Assembly: GCA_020201015.1 (NCBI GenBank)
Contig: JAIVHN010000055.1
Location: forward strand, 1-6,868
DNA: 6,868 nucleotides
Direction of reading: 5' to 3'
From: Spirochaeta sp.
GTDB lineage: Bacteria; Spirochaetota; Spirochaetia; DSM-27196; SLAA01
A model generated the notes under the pieces. The model worked only from the letters and a program-made list of their open reading frames with translations, was not told the DNA's origin and did no database searches. Below, piece after piece: positions 1 through 5,898 of the stretch. Within the stretch, counting starts at the first letter, position 1. Each line of letters begins with the position of its first letter. A program made the translations under genes and the position numbers.

Positions 1-282
1 CAGGTTCGCCATGAGTTCCTGGTTGAGGACGTGCACTGGATTTCCGGTTACTCGCCGCTCAACGGGGCGAGCTCGCGTAATCTGCAGGCAAAGCTGCGGC
101 ACGGGCCGGAGCTTCAGGACTGCATGCTCGGCATTCCGCCGGACGGCCATCACTCACCCCTGCTCCGGGTAGAGCTTAAGGACGGCGACCGTGGCGTGGC
201 TCCTGGTCAGTTTGCGGTCTTTTACGAGGGAGAACGGTGCCTTGGGGCCGCTAAGATCCGCGCAGAGGGTTTATCCCAGTGA
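1..282 (+). CDS. mnmA: tRNA-specific 2-thiouridylase MnmA, C-terminal part (5' end outside window)
   Basis: Only the last 93 residues are present, open from base 1 in frame 1 and ending at TGA 280-282. MnmA uses ATP and a persulfide sulfur relay to make 2-thiouridine at wobble position 34 of Lys, Glu and Gln tRNAs in the cytoplasm. The visible part is the family's C-terminal beta-barrel. An early HWISG segment is followed by a strand rich in basic residues (LQAKLRHGP), and then the signature tail VAPGQFAVFYEGERCLGAA, which corresponds to the family pattern of APGQ, then V-FY, then a Gly-rich strand. The catalytic cysteines and the PP-loop lie upstream of the window and cannot be checked. The stop overlaps the start of the following response-regulator gene by four bases, so the genes are probably co-transcribed. 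The family call rests on the C-terminal motif alone but that motif is distinctive. Confidence 0.9.
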   Translation, partial: QVRHEFLVEDVHWISGYSPLNGASSRNLQAKLRHGPELQDCMLGIPPDGHHSPLLRVELKDGDRGVAPGQFAVFYEGERCLGAAKIRAEGLSQ

Positions 283-983
283 AGGTGCTGCTTATAGAGG
301 ACGACAGCAAGATTCGTGACTTCCTAAGCAAAGGGCTGGGTCAGGAGGGGTTCGTTGTCGACGCGGTCGACCGTGCCGAGCAAGGGCTTGCGCTCTGCGT
401 GGGGCAGGACAGCGGCGGCGGAGCTGCGGCACAGTATGACGCAGCAATTGTCGACATCATGCTGCCGGGTATGGATGGGCTGAGCCTCATTGAACGCCTA
501 CGAGGACAGGGTATCCAAATGCCCATTCTCATTCTCAGTGCGCGGCGCTCGGTAGATGATCGTGTGCGGGGATTCCAACGCGGTGGAGATGACTACCTTG
601 TGAAACCTTTTTCCTTTGCCGAGCTTGTCGCTCGACTGCATGCCCTTATTCGGCGATCCTCAACAACCGACGGAGCCCAGCAGCTTGCCACGGCCGATCT
701 CCGCCTCTATCCACAGAATCGCGAGGTCTATCGAGGAGATACGCGCATTGAGCTTGGCCCGCGGGAGTTTACACTTCTGGAATACTTGCTTCGCAATAAA
801 GGCCGAGTACTCTCTAAAACTATGATCATGGAGCGGGTGTGGAACTACGATTTTGACCCGCAAACAAACGTAGTGGATGTATTGGTCTCTCGTTTGCGTA
901 GCCGCATCGATCGCGATTTTGAGCCCAAGCTCATCCATACTATACGTGGCGTAGGATATGTTCTTAAAGAAGATACAGTTTAA
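279..983 (+). CDS. OmpR/PhoB-family DNA-binding response regulator
   Basis: This 234-residue protein has an N-terminal receiver domain (about 1-125) and a C-terminal winged-helix DNA-binding domain (about 135-232). Receiver landmarks are the acidic pair D8/D9, phospho-acceptor D59 (AAIVD), switch residue S87 (LILSA), Y106 and K109-P110. The winged helix shows ELGPREFTLLEYLLRNKGRV, then the recognition-helix region NVVDVLVSRLRSRID, and the closing TIRGVGYVL wing. The start is GTG 279-281, inside the mnmA stop as GTGA, with an AGAGGG ribosome site at 264-269, nine bases upstream. The downstream kinase overlaps it by 26 bases and is its presumed partner. A small Gly/Ala/Ser-rich stretch (about 42-52) before the phospho-acceptor strand moves D59 roughly 6-8 residues later than is usual for the family. 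The target genes are unknown; the adjacent htrA promoter is the best candidate (inference). Confidence 0.95.
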   Translation: MKVLLIEDDSKIRDFLSKGLGQEGFVVDAVDRAEQGLALCVGQDSGGGAAAQYDAAIVDIMLPGMDGLSLIERLRGQGIQMPILILSARRSVDDRVRGFQRGGDDYLVKPFSFAELVARLHALIRRSSTTDGAQQLATADLRLYPQNREVYRGDTRIELGPREFTLLEYLLRNKGRVLSKTMIMERVWNYDFDPQTNVVDVLVSRLRSRIDRDFEPKLIHTIRGVGYVLKEDTV

Positions 984-2427
984 GCTGACCCTGGCTTTTC
1001 TCATTGTTTTTGTAATGAGTACCACGGTTTTTCATCTCCTCTCGTTCTACTCGTTGTATACGTCTCTTAGGAGCGACGACCATGCAGTGTTGCGGTCGCG
1101 ATTGCTCAGCTACTGGGCGCAGTTCCAGATCGGCGGAATGCAGATGCTGCGGGAAGAGCTTGACCTTGAGAAGCTGCTGAGTGGTGAGCGTCCCGCATTG
1201 GTGCGAGTCTCTGAGCGTGACGGTCGTACCGTCCTTATGCTCCATCCGGCCGCGTGGGCTGCTTTTCCGCTTGGGGAACTGTCCGGGTTTGAACGCTATG
1301 GTCTCGAGCAAGTTCGTACACTCAAAGCTCCAGACCTAGAGTTTGGTCTTGAGGTTGCGGCCATAAATCTTGGGGAGCGGTATGTGCTCCAGGTCGGCCT
1401 AAGTACCGAGGGGCGTGAACGACTCCTGCGCGCTTTTGTTCGGAACTTCGTGTTTGTCTTAGCATCTATTTCCGCCGTAGGGTTTTTCCTTGGGCTTGTC
1501 CTCACGGCGCGCTATCTCCGTCCTTTAGGAAATTTGAACGATGTCATAGCGCAGATACTGTCTACCGGACAGGTTTCGGCCCGGATTGAGCGGAGTGAAA
1601 CCGGAGATGAGTTCGATATCCTCATAGAGTCTTTCAACCGAATGCTCGCCAACATCGACGGTTTGCTTGCAGGTATGAGCTCCACACTGGATACAGTGGC
1701 CCACGATCTGCGAACCCCAATGACCCGCATGCGGGGAGTAGCCGAAATTGCCCTCCGTGGCCAACCGGATCTCGACAAGTACCGTGAGGCGCTTTCCGAC
1801 TGTCTTGAAGAGTCCGAAAGCGTTGTTAAACTGCTTGACGCAATCATGGAGCTGTCCGAGGCCGAGGCCGGTCTTCATAGCCCCAGCAGGGAGCCGGTGG
1901 AACTTCTTTCACTTTTGGGTGATGTCGTCGAACTTTATGCCTTTGCCGCCGAGGAGCGCGCGGTGAGCATTGAAGGCCCCGTGGTAGATGATCGTAGAAT
2001 TACCGACGCCGGAAACGGCAACACGGCACCGGAGTTTCACGTTGACGGCGATCCGGCACGCTTGCGCCAAATGTTCGCGAACCTGCTCGACAATGCCGTT
2101 AAATACGCCCCACCGGCGGGAACGGTACGAGTGTCGCTGCAGATCGATGACCGCAGAAAGGCGGAACATAATGAATACAATAATGAACACGAAGACTACT
2201 TCCAGATCGTCGTTGAGGACTCCGGTGCAGGTATTGCCGAAGAAGAGTTACCGTATATTTGGCAACGGCTGTACCGTGGGCGTGAAGCTGCGGGGCGTCC
2301 GGGGCTCGGTATAGGCCTTAGTCTGGTGAAGACCGTTGTTGATGCACATGCGGGACAGATTGAGGTTCGTAGATCGGATCTTGGTGGAACACTGTTTCGA
2401 GTGCGTCTGCCACGTCGCCGAGCGTAG
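958..2427 (+). CDS. membrane sensor histidine kinase (HAMP-HisKA-HATPase)
   Basis: This 489-residue kinase is the likely partner of the overlapping response regulator. Two membrane segments (about 8-34 and 161-184) enclose a roughly 125-residue extracytoplasmic sensor region that I cannot assign to a known fold. A HAMP linker follows at about 186-238. The dimerization helix carries the H-box AHDLRTPMTR with phospho-acceptor H249. The ATPase domain has the N-box NLLDNAVKYA (N375, N379), G1 box DSGAGI (421-426) and G2 box GLGIGL (449-454), so it looks catalytically intact. ATG 958 is chosen because TAG at 952-954 closes the frame upstream and because this start leaves basic residues (KK) ahead of the first membrane segment. 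AGGA at 953-956 is too close to act as a normal ribosome site, so translation is probably coupled to the regulator. An unusual charged insert at 399-414 includes a degenerate duplication, NEYN/NEHE. The signal sensed is unknown. Confidence 0.95.
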   Translation: MFLKKIQFKLTLAFLIVFVMSTTVFHLLSFYSLYTSLRSDDHAVLRSRLLSYWAQFQIGGMQMLREELDLEKLLSGERPALVRVSERDGRTVLMLHPAAWAAFPLGELSGFERYGLEQVRTLKAPDLEFGLEVAAINLGERYVLQVGLSTEGRERLLRAFVRNFVFVLASISAVGFFLGLVLTARYLRPLGNLNDVIAQILSTGQVSARIERSETGDEFDILIESFNRMLANIDGLLAGMSSTLDTVAHDLRTPMTRMRGVAEIALRGQPDLDKYREALSDCLEESESVVKLLDAIMELSEAEAGLHSPSREPVELLSLLGDVVELYAFAAEERAVSIEGPVVDDRRITDAGNGNTAPEFHVDGDPARLRQMFANLLDNAVKYAPPAGTVRVSLQIDDRRKAEHNEYNNEHEDYFQIVVEDSGAGIAEEELPYIWQRLYRGREAAGRPGLGIGLSLVKTVVDAHAGQIEVRRSDLGGTLFRVRLPRRRA

Positions 2428-2445
2428 GCCGAGCGTAGGCCGAGC
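2417..2445. repeat. 11-bp tandem repeat spanning the kinase stop codon
   Basis: Two full copies of GCCGAGCGTAG (2417-2427, 2428-2438) are followed by a partial third (GCCGAGC, 2439-2445). The first copy contains the kinase stop TAG 2425-2427, and the second would supply another TAG in a different frame. The copies are identical, which suggests recent strand slippage. The unit length is not a multiple of three, so copy-number change would not alter the kinase as long as the first copy is kept. Confidence 0.9.
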
Positions 2446-2484
2446 CCTGAGATAGCAGCACAGCCCTACGAAATATGACAGATA

Positions 2485-2506
2485 TGTAATGTTTGTGTAA
2501 GGTTAT
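2485..2506 (+). promoter_or_regulatory. candidate OmpR-family operator (TGTAA direct repeat, 11-bp period) upstream of htrA
   Basis: TGTAATG at 2485-2491 and TGTAAGG at 2496-2502 are direct repeats exactly 11 bp apart, each followed by a 4-base T-rich piece (TTTG, TTAT). Regulators of the OmpR/PhoB family bind direct repeats with this period as head-to-tail dimers, and the 7+4+7+4 layout resembles a Pho box. A weaker third copy may exist at 2474 (TATGACA). A possible -10, TATCTT, lies at 2523-2528 without a good -35, as in activator-dependent promoters. The neighbouring regulator gene makes autogenous-locus control of htrA plausible. Binding is inferred, not shown. Confidence 0.45.
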
Positions 2507-2534
2507 GGAAAGGACCCTCGGCTATCTTCTCCCG

Positions 2535-2540
2535 TGGAGG
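2535..2540 (+). promoter_or_regulatory. ribosome binding site that fixes the htrA start
   Basis: TGGAGG lies five bases ahead of ATG 2546-2548. It overlaps the alternative in-frame GTG at 2534-2536, which therefore cannot use it and has no site of its own, so the ATG is preferred. Confidence 0.85.
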
Positions 2541-2545
2541 TTGGT

Positions 2546-4066
2546 ATGCTAAAACGCACATGGGCACAAATGATCGTCGGCGGTGTGTTTGCCGGTGTGG
2601 TTGGTTTTGCTCTGGCTTTCGTGACGCTGTCGGGACTTCACACTCCGGAAAGCAGCACCGTGACTACTTCCCAACGGTCAGTCGGTGGGGCTGCGGCCAT
2701 TCTTGCGTCGCACGACGAGCTTCCTGTCTCGGTTCCGGCGGGCGGAGATTTAATGGATGCGTACCAATCGGCTTTTCGAGAAGTTGCCGACCAAACAATT
2801 CCCGTCGTAGTCGAAGTAAATGTGGTGAATGTTGTACGCCAACGGCGGCCATCCTCGCCGTTTGAGTTCTTCTTTGGAGACCCGCGCGATGGCTCGCAAG
2901 AGCGGGAGTTTCGACGCCCCGGACTGGGATCGGGCGTAATTGTACAGCGCGCCGGGGACGACATTTTTGTTCTTACCAACAATCACGTTGCAGGAGACGC
3001 CGAGGAAATTCAAGTTACTCTTGCGGATGGGCGGCAGTTTGAAGCCGAACTCGTAGGTGGCGATGCCCGACGTGATCTGGCCTTGCTGCAGTTCCAAAGT
3101 TCGGAGGAAGTTCCTATAGCTAAACTTGGTGATTCGGACTCCCTGCGGGTTGGGGACTGGGCTTTTGCTGTGGGTAATCCCCTTGGGTTCAGCTCCACCG
3201 TGACCGCCGGAATTGTATCCGCAATAGGGCGTAATCCGGGGCCTGAATCCGGCATGCCTATGCTTACTGACTATATTCAAACCGATGCTGCAATTAACCG
3301 AGGCAACTCTGGCGGAGCATTGGTCAATCTCAATGGCGAGGTAATTGGCATCAATACCTGGATTGCGTCACAAACCGGTGGAAATATAGGGCTTGGTTTT
3401 GCTATTCCGGTAAACGTCGCCAAACGAGTAGTCGATGACTTCATTCGTGACGGCCGGGTGACCTACGGCTGGCTGGGTATCTCTACTGGCGACGCGAACT
3501 CGGAGCTGCGCCAAGGCATGGAACTCGAAGATACCGATGGCGCGTTCGTGTACAACGTGTTCCGAGGATCTCCTGCGGAAGAAGGCGGTATTTTACCCGG
3601 CGACTTTATTATTGGCATCAATGGTGATGATGTAACCGACAGCAATAGCTTGGTTCGCATGGTTGCAGACCTGCAACCGAGCGCAGAAAGCCGGTTCAGC
3701 ATAATCCGTGGCGGAGATGAATTGGAGCTCAGTCTGCAAACGGCCATTCGTGAGGACGAAGCAGAGGTTGCCCAGCGGAGTTCACGCATGTGGCCTGGGT
3801 TGGCCGTAACCCCCATCACGAACCAGATCCGTGACGAGCTCGACCTTGATCGAAACGCAGGTACTGTAATTGTTGGAAATGTAGTGCAAGATGGCCCCGC
3901 GGCGACGGCCGGAATTCGCGCCGGGGATATAATAAACAGAGTGAATAATCGAGACATCGAAAGCTTAGCGGACTTCTACCGCGCGCTCAACGATGCTTCA
4001 TCCGACGAGATCATGTTCCGCATCCGGCGCGGTGAACAAAACATTCTCGTTGGTCTTGTACGTTAA
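2546..4066 (+). CDS. htrA: HtrA/Deg-family periplasmic serine protease with two PDZ domains
   Basis: This 506-residue protein has an N-terminal membrane anchor or signal segment (basic MLKR, then a hydrophobic stretch about 9-30), a trypsin-like protease domain (about 75-300) and two PDZ domains (about 308-400 and 417-506). The catalytic triad is H147 (TNNHVAG), D177 (RRDLALL) and S255 (GNSGGALVN), with DYIQTDAAINRGNSGG typical of DegP/DegQ/DegS proteases. No obvious signal-peptidase site is seen, so it may stay membrane-tethered facing the periplasm. Such proteases degrade or refold misfolded envelope proteins. Two PDZ domains match DegP/DegQ/MucD rather than single-PDZ DegS. The start is ATG 2546 with TGGAGG upstream; GTG 2534 would add four residues. 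It is separated from the kinase by 118 bases containing a possible operator, and the context suggests an envelope-stress module. Family confidence is very high; assignment to a named paralogue is not possible. Confidence 0.96.
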   Translation: MLKRTWAQMIVGGVFAGVVGFALAFVTLSGLHTPESSTVTTSQRSVGGAAAILASHDELPVSVPAGGDLMDAYQSAFREVADQTIPVVVEVNVVNVVRQRRPSSPFEFFFGDPRDGSQEREFRRPGLGSGVIVQRAGDDIFVLTNNHVAGDAEEIQVTLADGRQFEAELVGGDARRDLALLQFQSSEEVPIAKLGDSDSLRVGDWAFAVGNPLGFSSTVTAGIVSAIGRNPGPESGMPMLTDYIQTDAAINRGNSGGALVNLNGEVIGINTWIASQTGGNIGLGFAIPVNVAKRVVDDFIRDGRVTYGWLGISTGDANSELRQGMELEDTDGAFVYNVFRGSPAEEGGILPGDFIIGINGDDVTDSNSLVRMVADLQPSAESRFSIIRGGDELELSLQTAIREDEAEVAQRSSRMWPGLAVTPITNQIRDELDLDRNAGTVIVGNVVQDGPAATAGIRAGDIINRVNNRDIESLADFYRALNDASSDEIMFRIRRGEQNILVGLVR

Positions 4067-4093
4067 GCCTTCACGCGGTCTGGACACCTGTAG

Positions 4094-4120
4094 TCCTTCC
4101 TCCCCCTTCCTTCCCCTCCC
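4094..4120. other. 27-base pure pyrimidine tract between htrA and dusA
   Basis: From 4094 to 4120 the + strand has only C and T, with C-runs of 5, 4 and 3. It lies 27 bases after the htrA stop and ends 15 bases before the dusA -35. In the htrA transcript it would be an unstructured C-rich, G-free segment, which is the character of a Rho loading (rut) site. I found no hairpin-plus-U terminator after htrA, so Rho-dependent termination here is a reasonable inference. The complementary strand is G-rich (GGG, GGGG, GGGGG runs). Confidence 0.4.
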
Positions 4121-4135
4121 GTCCGGGCCGCGTAT

Positions 4136-4165
4136 TTGACATACCGTAGCTATCTTTTCTATGCT
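4136..4165 (+). promoter_or_regulatory. dusA promoter (TTGACA - 18 bp - TATGCT)
   Basis: The -35 TTGACA (4136-4141) is a perfect sigma-70-type hexamer. The -10 TATGCT (4160-4165) matches 4 of 6, with an 18-bp spacer. Expected initiation is near 4171-4174, only 1-4 bases before ATG 4175, which would give an essentially leaderless dusA mRNA. An inverted repeat overlays the spacer and the -10. Confidence 0.7.
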
Positions 4166-4169
4166 ACGG
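4144..4169. repeat. inverted repeat within the dusA promoter (candidate operator)
   Basis: CCGTAGC (4144-4150) and GCTACGG (4163-4169) are perfect 7-bp arms separated by 12 bases. The left arm begins two bases after the -35 and the right arm covers the last three bases of the -10. The spacer TATCTTTTCTAT reads the same backwards (mirror symmetry). Dyad symmetry at this place suits a dimeric repressor or other promoter-bound factor. No U-tract follows, so it is not an intrinsic terminator. Confidence 0.5.
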
Positions 4170-4174
4170 GCTAT

Positions 4175-5224
4175 ATGTTAACTCGGACACAAACAGTGAA
4201 TCCGCAGGCTGCTTTTCCGCCTGTCAGTGTTGCCCCCATGATGGAGCGCACTGACAGGCATTTTCGCTACTTAGCCCGGATCATTTCACCACATACACTT
4301 CTCTACACAGAAATGCTCACGCCGCGCGCAATTATACACGGTGATCGCGACCATCTCCTGGGCTTTCACGAGTCGGAGCATCCCATATCCTTGCAGCTCG
4401 GCGGCGATAACCCAGAAGAAATGGCTCAAGCCATTAAGCTTGCGGCGCCCTATGGGTACGACGAACTCAATCTTAACATCGGGTGTCCGAGTGAGCGGGT
4501 GCAAACCGGGAATTTCGGTGCTTGTCTTATGGCAACCCCAATCCATGTGGCCCGTCTGGTTGATGCCATGCGAGGCGCGACCACAAAAGAGGTAACGGTG
4601 AAGCATCGCATTGGCATTAATGGACGTGACAGCTACGACGAGCTCTGCGAGTTTGTAGAAACCGTCGCGGCCGCCGGATGCCGTCGTTTTAGTGTTCATG
4701 CACGCATCGCAATACTTGGTGGACTCAGCCCTAAGGAGAATCGCAGTATACCTCCCCTGTCCTACGAGACTGTGTACCGGCTCAAGCGCGACTATCCTCA
4801 TCTCGATATAGAAATAAACGGTGGTATCCGTGAGGTCGGTGATGTGCTACATCATCTGCAGCACGTCGACGCAGTGATGATAGGTCGTGCCGCCTATGAC
4901 CACCCGTACCTCTTGGCTGAGGTAGAGCAGGCGGTCTTTGGGAATCCGCATGCGCCGACTCGACGAGAAGTCGTTGAACGCATGCTAGAGTATATCGATA
5001 TTTGGAAGCAGACTCCGGTCTCGTCCCACACTCTTGTACGGCATATGCTTGGGCTTTTTGCATTCAAGCCCGGCACTCGTCGCTGGAAACAGCACGTCAG
5101 TGAGTTGCTGCCGCGTGCCGAAGACCCGAGTGACGCAGTGCGTGCGGCACTCGCAACCGTGCCTGCCGCGGTGCTGGACGAGAGGCTTCCAATTCCGGAA
5201 CTTGCTACAGCAGAAGGAGAATAG
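4175..5224 (+). CDS. dusA: tRNA-dihydrouridine synthase A (DusA)
   Basis: DusA is an FMN-dependent, NADPH-using cytoplasmic enzyme that reduces specific D-loop uridines in tRNA (positions 20/20a in E. coli). The 349-residue protein is close to the usual 330-345. Visible landmarks are SVAPMMERTDRHFRYL (18-33), LLYTEML (42-48), the substrate strand ISLQLGG (71-77), NLNIGCPSERVQ with catalytic C104, VTVKHRIG (140-147), HAR (175-177), GLSPKENRSIPPL (183-195), EINGGI (213-218), IGRAAYDHP and the C-terminal RHMLGLF (289-295). These match E. coli DusA almost block by block. HARIAILGG is unusual where DusA normally has HARKAWL. The start is uncertain: TTG 4136 coincides with the promoter -35 and is rejected; ATG 4175 is taken; GTG 4196 is possible. 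None has a ribosome site, which fits a leaderless message. The next gene begins one base after the stop. Confidence 0.95.
   Translation: MLTRTQTVNPQAAFPPVSVAPMMERTDRHFRYLARIISPHTLLYTEMLTPRAIIHGDRDHLLGFHESEHPISLQLGGDNPEEMAQAIKLAAPYGYDELNLNIGCPSERVQTGNFGACLMATPIHVARLVDAMRGATTKEVTVKHRIGINGRDSYDELCEFVETVAAAGCRRFSVHARIAILGGLSPKENRSIPPLSYETVYRLKRDYPHLDIEINGGIREVGDVLHHLQHVDAVMIGRAAYDHPYLLAEVEQAVFGNPHAPTRREVVERMLEYIDIWKQTPVSSHTLVRHMLGLFAFKPGTRRWKQHVSELLPRAEDPSDAVRAALATVPAAVLDERLPIPELATAEGE
5214..5219 (+). promoter_or_regulatory. ribosome binding site of the hydrolase gene
   Basis: AAGGAG ends six bases before ATG 5226 and lies inside the last codons of dusA. It decides the hydrolase start against longer in-frame extensions and shows that this gene, unlike dusA and pgsA, is translated from a leadered operon transcript. 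Confidence 0.9.
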
Positions 5225-5225
5225 C

Positions 5226-5864
5226 ATGGGAAAGCATGATTCAGGGCCTATTGAGAGCCACGGTCCGGCGCTCTCTGGTGCTAAATGCGGGCTCATTTTA
5301 CTGCATGGACGTGGCGCTGGCGCGGCTGATATCATGGCACTTGGACGCAGGATTGCCCCCGAATTGTGTGGTGTGCTTGCTCCCGAGGCAAGTGGAAACA
5401 CCTGGTACCCGGTGAGTTTTCTTATGCCTCGTGAGCAGAATGAACCTGACCTATCTGACGCGCTTGCCCGTATTGCGAGCTTGTTCACAACAATGGCCGA
5501 TGCAGGAATTCCGCGTGAAAAAATCGTCCTTGGAGGATTCTCCCAAGGTGCGTGCTTAAGTCTCGAGTACGTGGCGCGCAACCCTGGGCGTTACGGTGGT
5601 GTGTTCGCGCTTTCTGGTGGGCTTATCGGGCCCCACATTGATGCTCACGACTATAACGGCTTGCTGGAGCGCACCCCTGTATTTATCGGATGTAGCGATA
5701 TCGATCCATATATCCCCGTAGAACGTGTGCGTGAATCGGCGGCGGTCATGGAGCATCTTGGCGCTGAGGTAGATCTGCGAATATATCCGGGTATTGCACA
5801 TACCGTGGTTGAGGATGAACTTGAGTATATGGTCGGTCATCTTGCAGGTCTTGTGACGGATTGA
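5226..5864 (+). CDS. alpha/beta-hydrolase, phospholipase/carboxylesterase family (YpfH-like)
   Basis: This 212-residue protein is a compact single-domain serine hydrolase of the carboxylesterase/acyl-protein-thioesterase-like family. LILLHGRGAGAADI (23-36) supplies the oxyanion-hole loop. GFSQGA has nucleophile S106, and the probable remaining triad residues are D160 (GCSDIDPYIPVERV) and H192 (GIAHTV). NTWYPVSF (58-65) and the run EYVARNPGRYGG, then ALSGGLIGP, are typical of the YpfH-like branch. There is no signal peptide, so it is probably cytoplasmic. The natural substrate is unknown; small carboxylic or thio-esters are usual for the family, and a lipid role next to pgsA is only a guess. 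It starts one base after the dusA stop with a strong AAGGAG site, so the two are surely one transcription unit. The frame is open upstream to 5034 inside dusA, but that extension shows no family sequence. Confidence 0.93.
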   Translation: MGKHDSGPIESHGPALSGAKCGLILLHGRGAGAADIMALGRRIAPELCGVLAPEASGNTWYPVSFLMPREQNEPDLSDALARIASLFTTMADAGIPREKIVLGGFSQGACLSLEYVARNPGRYGGVFALSGGLIGPHIDAHDYNGLLERTPVFIGCSDIDPYIPVERVRESAAVMEHLGAEVDLRIYPGIAHTVVEDELEYMVGHLAGLVTD

Positions 5865-5889
5865 CAGCCCACAGCGGCTGTACTACGAT
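5861..5889 (+). promoter_or_regulatory. candidate pgsA promoter (TTGACA - 17 bp - TACGAT)
   Basis: TTGACA (5861-5866) overlaps the hydrolase stop codon. TACGAT (5884-5889, 4 of 6 to consensus) follows after an ideal 17-bp spacer. Initiation is expected at about 5895-5898, on or beside the GTG 5896 start codon, which predicts a leaderless mRNA. It has the same design as the dusA promoter. The match could be chance in coding-edge sequence, but the perfect -35 and ideal spacing support it. Confidence 0.55.
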
Positions 5890-5898
5890 GCCGCTGTG
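5870..5898 (+). repeat. 9-bp inverted repeat enclosing the pgsA start codon
   Basis: CACAGCGGC (5870-5878) and GCCGCTGTG (5890-5898) are perfectly complementary across an 11-base loop. The last three bases of the right arm are the pgsA GTG start. In a transcript reading through from the hydrolase, this GC-rich stem would bury the start codon. A transcript begun at about 5896 lacks the left arm and cannot fold this way. As DNA it also overlays the promoter spacer, like the repeat at dusA. No U-run follows, so an intrinsic terminator is unlikely. Confidence 0.65.

Noticed and set aside
2534..2545. Upstream GTG start for htrA
   Set aside because: The ribosome site TGGAGG overlaps the GTG and is spaced correctly for ATG 2546 instead.
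2750..3280. 176-codon open frame on the minus strand inside htrA
   Set aside because: It lies antisense to an intact protease domain, has no ribosome site and no recognisable family sequence.
4286..4801. 171-codon open frame on the minus strand inside dusA
   Set aside because: It is a shadow of the conserved dusA reading frame and its translation has no coherent domain.
5034..5225. N-terminal extension of the hydrolase to an upstream ATG
   Set aside because: The extension overlaps dusA, adds no family sequence, and AAGGAG at 5214-5219 points to ATG 5226.
5870..5898. Inverted repeat read as an intrinsic terminator of the dusA-hydrolase unit
   Set aside because: The stem is followed by AATATAGC rather than a U-run, and its right arm is the pgsA start codon.
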